A stretch of 64,000 nt of DNA from Oidiodendron maius Zn (Eukaryota > Ascomycota > Leotiomycetes > Myxotrichaceae): NCBI GenBank assembly GCA_000827325.1, contig KN832879.1, positions 186,001 through 250,000 of the forward strand. Reading direction: 5' to 3'. Shown one piece after another: positions 45,394 through 55,195 of the stretch. A program made the translations under genes and the position numbers. The number at the start of each line of letters is the position of its first letter. Positions within the stretch are counted from its first letter, which is position 1. The notes under the pieces were generated by a model. That model was not told the origin of the DNA. It ran no database searches and saw only the letters and a list, made by a program, of their open reading frames with translations.

Positions 45394-46060
45394 TGATCAC
45401 GGATTTGGAGGAGAGAAGGCATTGTTAAATTAGCTCCATGACAGCGTACGCGTTATGGGAGACGAGGGATGACCATTGTACAATAAAGTATGGGTGTCGT
45501 GCCGTTGGTGGAGGGTTGTACGCTTTTATTAACTCTACTCGGTGGCTTTTCAGGTCTTGTCCCCTGGGGCCATGTTTATACAGAAGACCACCTGCTCTGT
45601 ACTCTGATGTCTGTTACAGCATTGTAGTGTATCTGCTGGTTAGAAATAAGCTCTAGATGACGAGCCATGTGTGTTTATATAGCATGAAGCCGTCCAATAT
45701 CAAACCCTTTCTTGCCAGCATAGATTCAATCTTTACTCCTGGTATCCCCAACTACCATCCGAGGAATGCGAGTGGAAGGTTAAGCGTAAACTAGATGCTG
45801 GTTACTTCCCCCCACCGCGTTGGGTCCCTGTCTCGCCTATCGGCTTCTGCGAGATCCAGTCTTAGTAAGGCAACGGCAGAGCCAAGAGTTACCAGAACAA
45901 CCACCTTTCATCTGATCTGCTTGGCGGAATTTATAGACGACATACCATGAGGATGGTCTCTCTTCCTGTTTGCTAACAGGAGGCTGCTTGTTCAAGCTCT
46001 GATCTTTGACCTGTACTCTTCCGCCTCCTCGGTTTAGAGAACCATCGGCCGTCTGGAACC
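45394..46060. other. Intergenic VPS1-LtrA gene
   Basis: 667 bp of 3' UTR and promoter for co-oriented genes. No coding region supported. Confidence 0.5.
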
Positions 46061-48341
46061 ATGTCCACCACCCCCACATCTCAAGTCAAGGGCTCTGAGC
46101 ATCACCACCGCGGCCGTCGGCTGCGGAACTTCATCCTCCCAGACGGAAGACAAGTACACATCGCGCCTACGCCCGAGGAAGTAGAAGCCCTGCGTAGGAG
46201 ACTAGAAGCCATCAACGAGGACCAACCCTTCGACCTCGTCGTCAACGGCTCGCCCGAGCACCTCGACGCGCTCAAGCGAGCGCATTCGCATCACGAGCAG
46301 AGGAGACAATCCCTTCGAGACAGGCATGGGAAAGCGTACGAGGAGTTCGAGAATGTGCGCACGGAATTGGACGCGCTGGGTTCGGAGTTGAATGCGCTGA
46401 CGTCGCAGTCTGTGTTGCTGAATGCCAATTTCTCCAAGTATGGGTATAGCGCGCATTTGAGGACGTATGACGATGATGAGTCGCCGCAGTCGCTGTCGAG
46501 GCAGTCGTCGATGACGTTGGGCGATGGGGAGAATAAGGATTGGGAGGGGGAGAGGAGGAATGGGAGGATGATTAAGATATACAGCAAGGTATGTCAAGAC
46601 TGGGGATGAGATGGGACGGGAGATATCTCTGTCTAGAATTATCTTAAATGCTTCTTTGTCGGATGACGAGAACAGATGCTGATGAGTCAAATAGCCTGTC
46701 GTTAGGCAATACTTCCATAAAGGTTTAATCTGGCGGGCGAGCGAATGTACTGAAGTGGCTAGTTTTGAGCTGTTTCTGGACCTACTTTACGTCGGCATCC
46801 TCGCAATCAATGGTGATCACGCCGCGGAAGATCCAACTGGTTACGAGCTCTTAAGATTTGCAATCACGTTTATTATGAGCTGGAAGATCTGGAGCGATGT
46901 TGCTCTCATCATTAGTTGGTTCAAAACGGACGATATTATTCAGCGTGTTTCGGTGTTGTTTACCATGGCTTGTCTTCTTGGGTGCGTTTCTTGTCATATT
47001 CTCCATTTTGCTTTCACGGATATGTTACAACGGTCATTTTATATTTTTGATGGTTTCCAGGTATCCATTAATGCCTCTTACTAACACCTCCCAGCCTGAC
47101 AACCAATATGCTTGACGCATTTGACTCGACATACTCCCAACTCGTCGCCTTCTACCTCGCTGCTCGCCTGTTCATGGGAGCTTACTGCTTCGTAGTATCT
47201 TTCCTAGTTCCCATGGTCAGGGGGATGATGATCCTGCAGGCTATCATCGTTCTGATTCCCAGCTCCCTCTGGATCGGCAGCATCTACGTCGATATGCCCA
47301 ATCGCCTCGCTCTGATCTGGATCGCAATCCTTATGGACTTCACGTTGATGATGACTGGGATCATTTTCGTCCAGCAGTCAAAACGAATTTCCAAGTCTCT
47401 GGGAAAGTTCTTGGAGCGAGCGTTTGAATTTTACCCCGCTACGAATATAGAACATAGAACTGAACGTGTAAATGCGTTTGTGACACTGGTGTTTGGATAT
47501 TCAGTAGTGGCGGTTATCTATCAGAGTGCGGCATCCTTTGGGTTGAATGCGTTCTTTGGAAAAGCGGTGCTAGGCCTCATCCAGGCGTTTTGCTTCAACT
47601 GGATATACTTCGAGCTGGATGGTGCGGAGCTATTTCAACATGCGATTCGACGAAGCATGGTAGCTGGTGGGGATAATATCTCTACGAATCTCTGAATAAT
47701 GCTAATAATACTATATAGCGTCTGTGTGGACTTCTGCACACATTCCATTCATCATGAGTTTCGTCCTCGGCGGCGCAGCTCTATCTAAATTAGTTGTCGC
47801 GACAGACTGTGAGGACGTCAATATCGATGACCTGACGGAAGCATACCAAGCCAAAGCAGATGACGAAGTCGCTATTGGCCTCCGCTGGTTCTACTGTGCA
47901 GGACTTGGCATTGCGCTAGCAAGCATGAGTAAATCTCCCTCCTCTCATCTCTACCCCCCTCACTAATTCTCTTTCTCAGGCGTGATATCCATGACCCACA
48001 TCCACAAAGAGTCCAGCAACGAACGGATCAGGATCAGCAAGCGGTTCCGAATCGCCAACCGTCTCGCCATGTGCCTGATCATGATCCTCCTCCCCCTCGC
48101 TCACCACCTCAACTCCTTGCATCTCGTCTCTATAGTGACGGGCCTAATCGTCTGGGTGCTATTGTTGGAATTATGGGGCGTGAGTTGTCCGGATGACAGC
48201 TTTTTCAGCGAGACGAAGTGCCGGTATACGGCGAAGTGTAAGATTTCGAAGAAGGAGCTGGAGGAGGCTGCGAAGTCAGGGAATCCGATCGATGTGCAGG
48301 AGTTGGGGAGGACGGCGAATATGGAGTATGATGTGATTTAG
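46061..48341 (+). CDS. LtrA-domain (low temperature requirement A) multi-pass membrane protein
   Basis: Five exons (46061-46588, 46695-46981, 47095-47666, 47719-47928, 47980-48341) encode 652 residues. The first 176 residues are soluble: LPDGRQVHIAPTPEEVEALR, a predicted coiled coil (HHEQRRQSLRDRHGKAYEEF) and a Ser-rich linker. The rest is hydrophobic with about ten helices. It opens with WRASECTEVASFELFLDLLY, the LtrA-type entry motif (conserved Glu plus FxELFxDLxY pattern), followed by FAITFIMSWKIWSDVALIIS, AFYLAARLFMGAYCFVVSFL, ERVNAFVTLVFGYSVVAVIY and WIYFELDGAELFQHAIRRS. The family is named from a Listeria gene; biochemical activity is unknown in fungi. All junctions keep frame. Confidence 0.9.
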
Positions 48342-49404
48342 ATGGCGCTGGATATGCTAGTTGTTGTACAGTACACAATTTGGGAGTTAAATTGATTTAT
48401 ATAGACATGGATGATCATGAGGGAGCCACACGTTGAGGGGCAGAGATATAGATTCCTAAATTAAATATGTAGATAACCTAAGACAAAATAAATCAATCAC
48501 AAGAAGAGAGAACAATCAAAAAGAAAGGTGTTTCTACCTTCTTCCCAAGCGGTCTCCCTTTGGTTGGTTTGAGAAGGTTTTTGGGGTTGTTGCGGGAGCG
48601 TTCTTGGGTTTAGATCAGGATGGAGAGATTGGAGACTTTTGAGAGTGAGAGAAATGATTTTGTCAGCAAATGGGTTACTGACTATTTTTCTTCTAATAAT
48701 ATATTCTCATGGTCTAAAAAGCCAAAGTTCTTTAAGCTATATTAATCCTCATGCTATCACCCTCATAACCACTGTACCCCAGCCAAGGTGAATGATATGA
48801 ATATACAATCTGCCTGACAGGCCCTCTGCAAAAATATTGTTGTGGTCGAGAACGAGCGTCCCCTCTGCTGGTGGCTGGTACAATCACCCAAGGCATCGAT
48901 CCCCTTCAGATGACTGAGGCGGGGCAGCAAACTCGAGCCTTATCAGAGCCAGAAGACCAGGAGTAGCAACCCAGCAGGGTAGAGTACTGCAAAGCCGTAA
49001 TAAGTCAAAAGCAAAGCGAAGAAAAGTATTAAATATAGTACGCCTGGTCTCTCTCCCAGCATCAAAGCAAGTTAGGCAGAAGAACGCCACGAGGGGGAGT
49101 CGAGCTGCGAAGAGCGAGCTAGATGATCGGGTGGTTGAGCACAGCCTCCCCACCACATCGACCTCATCGAAACCTTTTCGTATCCCGACGCGGGACACGA
49201 AGCACAAACACCGCGCGCTCAGCTGAGTTTGCTTTCTCACCCGGCGCAGTAAAGAGAGCACGGGGCTTTCTCTGGCCTGCTCTTCTTCCTCCCATCCTCT
49301 GCCCTCTTCTCTTCCCTCCCTTCCCTCCCTTCTCCCTTCCACTCCTTTCTCGTTCACTCCAACCCCACGCATCACATCACAGAGGACAAAAGCGCGCAGC
49401 ACAA
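48342..49404. other. Intergenic with pyrimidine-rich 5' UTR
   Basis: About 1.06 kb. A long C/T tract at about 49260-49360 precedes the WW-protein start codon, typical of a fungal core promoter/5' UTR. The minus-strand frame 48884-49480 is the complement of this low-complexity tract and I do not accept it as a gene. Confidence 0.5.
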
Positions 49405-50972
49405 ATGACCGGACCAGCAACGTACGTCCCTCTCTCTCCTTCCTACTTCCTTTAATCCTCGTAAAAACACAAAAATACACAATCTAACCCGTTCCCCCTT
49501 CACAGACCAGGCCAGGAAGGCCCCTCGTTCGGCCCGCCACCCCTCCCGGAGGGCTGGATCGCGCAGTGGGATGGCATAGGCAGGAAGTACTACTTCGTGC
49601 AGCTAGCGACCGGCGCATCGCAATGGGAGACGCCCACGCTGCCTGCGCCCACGGGACCCACGCCCCAGGCCACGCCGCAGGCTGGTGTCGAGCATCCGTA
49701 CGGGACACCGGGAGAGGGACAGGTGCAGGGAGGGACAGATGGGGAGAGGGGTATTGGGGTATGTTGATATCTTTTACCTGAGAGAGATTAAAAAATTGAT
49801 GGATTTTCTGTTCTTTGCGTTTTGAGGAGGTGTCGGAGAGAGAGTTAAATTGGGGAATGGAGAGAGATACAGCTGCTGACTTTGAGCTATAGAGTTTCGC
49901 GATGCAGCAACTACTGGCGGGTGGGAAGACACATGGGCAGAGTAGTAGTGGGGGGAGCGGACTTGCAGGCCTGGCGGGGCAGTTACTGAGTGGTTCGGGG
50001 CAGGGACATCAGGGAGGGAGTGGTGGCGGGAGCAGTGCGTCGGGGCTCGTGGGCGCGCTGGCGGGGAGTCTGCTTGGCGGTGGAGCTGGGCATAAGCCAA
50101 ATCAGGGGCAGCAGCACCAGCAACAACAACAGCAGTATGGCACATCGCAAGCCTCGGGGGCAGGGAATCTGATGGGCAGCTTGAGTGGGATGTTTGGAGG
50201 TGCGATGGGGCATCAGTCAGCTTCGGTGTGTTGATACTTTGGCTGCAGAAATCATGATGGGTGGAGTGCTAACGATATATATCTATAGCAAGGAGGAAGT
50301 TTTGGCTATTCACAACATAGCACACCTGCAGGAGGATACACCGGAGAGGCACCGCCGACTTCGTATCAACCCAGCGGCACCACACATACTCAATATCAGC
50401 CGCCCCCGCTCCCGCAGCAAAATTATGGTCAAAGTGCAGACCAGAAACCACTCTCATATCCACCACATCAGCAGAATCCTTACGGCCAAAACTACCCCCC
50501 ACAGCAATCATACAATCCCGCTCAACAACAATCATATAACCCCTCGCAATCACAGTCATATAATCCCTCGCAACCACAGTCATATAATCCCTCGCAACCA
50601 CAAGCTTACAACCCCGGCTCTTACGGACCCCCGCCAAGCTCGCAGCCCCCGCCATATGGTGCACCACCAGGAGGAATGCAGCAGCAGCAGCAGCAACAAC
50701 AGCCGCCATATGGTGGTGGCATCCCCCAGCAAAACCTCCCCTATCCTGGGCCGCCAGGACCACCGCCCGGACCTCTAAGCTACGGCCAGGGTAGTAGCCC
50801 GCCATATGGCTCCCAAGCACCTCCACAGCAGCAAGGCGGGTATTACGGAGCCCCTGGCGGTCCACCGAGCATTCCTATGGCCTCCCATCCGCACCATGTG
50901 CCACAGGGTTCTCCACAGCAGCAGTTTCCCCCACCTCCAGGGACATATGGGAATCAGTCCTCTCGATGGTAA
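49405..50972 (+). CDS. WW-domain protein with Gly- and Pro/Gln-rich low-complexity tail
   Basis: Four exons: 49405-49421 (17 nt), 49506 to about 49759, about 49893-50228, and about 50290-50972. The WW domain is near residue 20: PPPLPEGWIAQWDGIGRKYY followed by FVQLATGASQWETP, with both signature Trp residues and the final Pro. A Gly/Ser-rich region with repeated SGLAGLAGQLLSGSG and SGLVGALAGSLLGGGAG blocks follows, then a Gln run, then a Tyr/Pro/Gln-rich tail with tandem SYNPSQPQ-type octapeptides. WW domains bind Pro-rich ligands; the rest looks disordered. Similar WW plus low-complexity proteins are widespread in Pezizomycotina, function unknown. Confidence 0.88.
50523..50618 (+). repeat. 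24-bp coding tandem repeat, about four units
   Basis: Units start at 50523, 50547, 50571 and 50595; the second and third are nearly identical (CAAYCACAGTCATATAATCC core). Each encodes an octapeptide of the QxQSYNPS type in the WW protein. Repeat number may vary between isolates. Confidence 0.9.
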
Positions 50973-51322
50973 TATCTGATGCTAGGATGGAAATATTTAA
51001 TGCCAAGAATTTCAGTTGGCTTTCCCTTTTTTGGCACGCATGTGGTATAATTTTCTGGGTTCTCTTTTTGTTTATTAGACCGGTTTATGGAGTGGTTTTC
51101 TTTCCTTTTTAGCCAGAACACATATGAGATGTGATATTTATGGTTTAATCCCTCGCATCTTCCTGGTCTTCGGGTTATTGGTATTGGTGTTTGCAAGAGA
51201 TCCGTTATGCGAATAAAAAGTAAGGTCAGGATAGTCAAGGTAATCCGTAGATGGGAATTTTGGTTATGGAAGATTTTGCTTTTGGCTTTCGAGGTCCTTC
51301 GTAGCAGTGGAATCAGTTTGAT
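50973..51322. other. Intergenic, convergent 3' ends
   Basis: 350 bp AT-rich spacer between convergent genes. No gene. Confidence 0.5.
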
Positions 51323-52117
51323 TCACAATGATTTCTTTTTGGGGGAATCAATGCCATCCCTGAGATCACATAACCAGTTGCTGATGTATTTGGAAAGGTA
51401 CCAGCTCCCGATGGCGAGGAGGAGTATGTATCCCACCGTCGGGACGAGGGAGCGAGGGAGAATGTTCAAGAGGTACGGATCGAGAATTATATCAACTTTC
51501 ACGGGGGGTACATTGGCCATGAGGGTGGTGTTTGTGGTGTAGTAGTCTGCAGCGGCCTGAACGCGCAAGAAGAGAGTGGAGATCTCTTGATTCTCGGTAT
51601 GATTCGATGCCTGCAACACGGAGAATATGCTTGGTGTGTGCTCTTCCAGAGTGATGGGGTCTGGCCGTTCAGATTCGGAATACTGTGAGAGGGAGGAGAT
51701 GAGCTCTGGCGTGGAGAAGACAGTGGGAAGGTCGTAGGTGTCGAGGCGGAAGTCGGTCGGTTCCTGCTTAAGATTAGATCCTGTTGGTAGTTGGTATGCC
51801 ACTGAGGGTGGACAAAGGGTATAGCGTACGGTGGCAGCCCAGCATATCCTCACTTCATACCTCTGCCCCTCTTGCAGTCCATGTAGCAGAAGCCAAGACG
51901 ACATGCCATATCGAGAGGCAGTGCTGGGGAATGAGGCCGCCAGATGCGTCCTCAGGGCCCAATGGTGGGGGGAGAGTTCTGGCAGCTGGAGGTCGTCGAG
52001 GGTAGGAGAGTCGACAGGGACGGTCTGGGTGGAAGGCCCCGTAAATATGACCTTCTCGGTGTTGGCGGCGGCGGACGGGAGAAGTGGCAAGGCCAGTGAG
52101 AGGACAGGTAACCACAT
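51323..52117 (-). CDS. PGA1: ER membrane protein, Pga1-like (GPI-mannosyltransferase II cofactor)
   Basis: Single-exon 264-residue protein. Start MWLPVLSLALPLLPSAAANT is a signal peptide; a longer in-frame upstream extension reads through 5' UTR-like sequence and was not used. The luminal part has EKVIFTGPSTQTVPVDSPTL, WLLLHGLQEGQRYEVRICWA and TDFRLDTYDLPTVFSTPELI. A membrane helix (TVGYILLLAIGSWYLSKYI) follows NILPRSLVP, leaving a short basic tail. This layout resembles the fungal family related to yeast Pga1, partner of Gpi18 in adding the second mannose to GPI precursors. The gene is secure; the functional label is an inference from recalled similarity. Confidence 0.75.
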   Translation of the reverse strand: MWLPVLSLALPLLPSAAANTEKVIFTGPSTQTVPVDSPTLDDLQLPELSPHHWALRTHLAASFPSTASRYGMSSWLLLHGLQEGQRYEVRICWAATVRYTLCPPSVAYQLPTGSNLKQEPTDFRLDTYDLPTVFSTPELISSLSQYSESERPDPITLEEHTPSIFSVLQASNHTENQEISTLFLRVQAAADYYTTNTTLMANVPPVKVDIILDPYLLNILPRSLVPTVGYILLLAIGSWYLSKYISNWLCDLRDGIDSPKKKSL

Positions 52118-52553
52118 TCTTGCAGATCTGAACTGGTGTAACCTGAGAGAAGGATGAGGCGGCCTGTGGTCCCCTGAGCCCGGCTCAGAGGGGAAGTGGG
52201 GTGGAGTAGGTTTGCGGGTGGAATTGATGATGATATTATAAGGAGCTACGTCAAAAGGCTGAATTGGGAATTCCTTAGTGTGTGGCACGGAGCTTGGACC
52301 AGCTGTGCCCCAAAGAGGACTAGTGGCAGTTACCAGGCAACCCCTAATGCGATTCCCCTTTGGGATTTGTTTATGCACGGACCCTGGCAAGCGACCTTCC
52401 ACTTCCCTGCGCTGTGACTTTGCACAGAGGGATATCTTCACAGACCACCTCACGCACCACTGACTCGCCAGGATCTTTTTCGCTGGGATCCATACTTTCC
52501 AGAAACCTCAACGTGCAACACGAGAACACCACGCACCTCCCAAATCCACCACC
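52118..52553. promoter_or_regulatory. Divergent PGA1-like / TUB1 promoter region
   Basis: 436 bp between divergent start codons of the Pga1-like gene and alpha-tubulin. Both promoters must lie here. Confidence 0.55.
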
Positions 52554-54350
52554 ATGAGAGAGGTTATTAGCATCAACGGTGTGTACATCCTGCCGAAACG
52601 CGGTTCACACCGCTTAGAGTCGCGCTTCCCCCACCGTCCGTGTTCTGGCCCGGTAGTCTGGTACTGACTGCTCTGCTTTTATAGTCGGCCAGGCGGGTTG
52701 CCAGATTGCGAACTCTTGCTGGGAGGTGAGATAGGACATATTGGCCCATAGGCATTTTGTGGCTGCATGCTTTCGAGATGGGACAGAACTGACATGGGGT
52801 TTTCGATGTAGCTCTACTGTCTTGAGCACGGCATTCAGGTATGTGCACTCAAGATTAAGACGCCTGTCTATACATGTCTACAACATAGACACATCGAAGT
52901 ATATAGGGAACACCTGCTAACCTGCTCTCCTCCTAGCCTGATGGATATCTGACCGAAGAACGCAAGGCCGCCGAACCTGATCAGGGTTTCAGCACTTTTT
53001 TCTCCGAGACTGGTAAGAATACAAATCCTCCCTCGACTCCCCTCGACTAATTCCTTGTCGTACCACAGGCCAAGGCAAATACGTGCCCCGCACTATATAC
53101 TGCGATCTCGAGCCCAACGTTGTCGACGAGGTCCGCTCCGGCACCTATCGCTCTCTCTTTCACCCCGAATTTATGATCACTGGCAAGGAGGATGCCTCGA
53201 ACAACTACGCCCGTGGCCACTACACCGTCGGCAAGGAGCTGATCGACCAGGTCCTGGATAAGGTTCGTCGTGTTGCAGACAACTGCTCCGGCCTGCAAGG
53301 TTTCCTCGTCTTCCACTCCTTCGGTGGTGGAACTGGCTCTGGCTTCGGTGCTTTGCTGATGGAACGTCTCTCTGTCGACTATAGTAAGAAGGTCAAGCTG
53401 GAGTTCTGCGTCTACCCGGCACCCCAGACAGCTACGTCTGTTGTGGAGCCATACAATTCCATCCTGACCACTCACACCACCCTCGAGCACTCCGACTGCT
53501 CCTTCATGGTAGACAACGAGGCCATTTACGATATCTGCAGACGAAACCTTGGTCTCGAGCGTCCCAATTACGAGAACCTGAATCGCCTGATTGCTCAAGG
53601 TATGCTGGATAACTGATGTAGAGATTTCTTCTGCTAATCTCTGCAGTTGTGTCTTCCATCACTGCCTCGCTCCGTTTCGATGGCTCCCTCAACGTTGATC
53701 TCAATGAATTCCAGACCAACTTGGTGCCATACCCTCGCATCCACTTTCCCCTCGTTGCCTATTCCCCGATCGTATCCGCCGCCAAGGCGTCACACGAGAC
53801 AAACACGGTTCAGGAGATGTCCATATCCTGCTTCGAGCCGAACAACCAGATGGTGAAGTGCGATCCACGCAACGGAAAGTACATGGCCACCTGCTTGCTG
53901 TACCGAGGCGATGTCGTCCCTAAGGATGTAACTATGGCAGTTGCCTCCCTGAAGACTAAGCGCACCATCCAGTTCGTCGATTGGTGCCCAACCGGCTTCA
54001 AGATAGGCATCTGCTATCAGCCCCCGTACATGGTCCCCAACGGCGATCTGGCCAAGGTTAGCCGTGCTTGGCAAGTATTCTATCCCCTATTTGAAAGTGT
54101 TTCAGCACTAACGAGCGCCAGCTGCATGATTTCCAACACGACGGCCATTGTGGATGCCTGGTCGGCTCTGTCCCATAAGTTCGATCTCATGTACTCCAAG
54201 CGTGCCTTCGTCCACTGGTACGTTGGCGAGGGCATGGAGGAGGGCGAGTTCTCCGAGGCCCGCGAGGATCTGGCCGCCCTGGAGCGTGACTACGAGGAGG
54301 TAGCAACGGACTCTATGGAGGCGGACGAGAGCCTCGAGGCTGAATACTAG
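52554..54350 (+). CDS. TUB1: Alpha-tubulin
   Basis: Microtubule subunit, GTP-binding. Start MREVISIN, a 25-nt first exon (52554-52578), then [43 protein letters not shown] and a long exon with the tubulin signature GGGTGSG ([20 protein letters not shown]). The following exon begins [20 protein letters not shown]. The last junction is a 51-nt GC-AG intron (54071-54121, GCAAGT donor, CACTAAC branch, CCAG), joining RAC to [13 protein letters not shown]. Reading through it would insert 17 residues without a stop, which the alpha-tubulin family lacks. The C terminus is acidic and ends EAEY with the terminal Tyr of detyrosinatable alpha-tubulins. Length otherwise normal. Confidence 0.97.
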
Positions 54351-55195
54351 ATTCTCTTCTTGCATGGCCGCTGTATCTGCGTCTCTCTCGAGGTTGACAT
54401 ACGTGACAGGCAACATCTGGTGTTAGATTCTGGCAGCACGGGGTCGTTCGGCGTGATAGGAGCCGTGTCTGGTGTTCAGCGGGAGCTTACGATTGAGTCG
54501 TCTTTTGCCCTTCGCACCGCTACCCTTGACGGAGGACTTTTCTCATCGATTAGATTGATAGGCTGCGCTCCTTTATAAACCAATTGTAGTAATTTTGATA
54601 GGACAATACAAACTACCCGTATGTAATCCACCTGCCAGCCCGCCTCGGCCCCCACGATTGCAGTTGCATTGCAGGCAAGGGAAAGCCTGGAAAGAAAAGA
54701 AAAAAAAAAGGATGCGCGAACCAACGAACAGATGCGGTCCATAGGTCAATGAAGGCATATCGGCATGCCTTGTGACCGAATGGCGCATTGGCCGTAGGGC
54801 CGTAATAGTGGAGGCGATTTGGGTTGCACTGGTCGGTGGTTCGCTGCGTGGTGTCTCTTCCAGACCCTTTCGGCAGCAAATGACGATGGCTGGGGATGAA
54901 AGAACGCGCATTTTCCCACCCCAACTCCCGCCAATCGGTCGTCGTCTTTAGCTTACCTACGCTCGACCTCTCACCTTGACTGCCGCCTTCCACAACCCAA
55001 AGCTCCCTCTTGAACTCCTAACGGGCCAAACCCATTCCACAATCGACGGCGCCGGGCGAAGGCATTACTGCTCATATCGGCGAGACCTTCAAGGCATCCA
55101 ACCTCGGCTTCTGACGACGAGCTTCGACCTCGACTCCACGCTCCGGTCTCAAGCAACACAAGGCGGCTTCCCCGGACGGCCGAAGCGGAAGCGCC
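54351..55195. other. Intergenic TUB1-EDE1
   Basis: 845 bp: TUB1 3' UTR and EDE1 promoter/5' UTR. An A-rich run lies at about 54692-54710. Overlapping minus-strand frames here are not supported. Confidence 0.5.

Noticed and set aside
48884-49480. 198-codon minus-strand frame upstream of the WW gene
   Set aside because: It is the complement of a long pyrimidine tract and 5' UTR; Arg/Glu-rich low complexity only.
52118-52453. Upstream in-frame extension of the Pga1-like protein
   Set aside because: It would bury the signal peptide behind over 100 residues of atypical sequence and run into the tubulin promoter; the start at 52117 is better.
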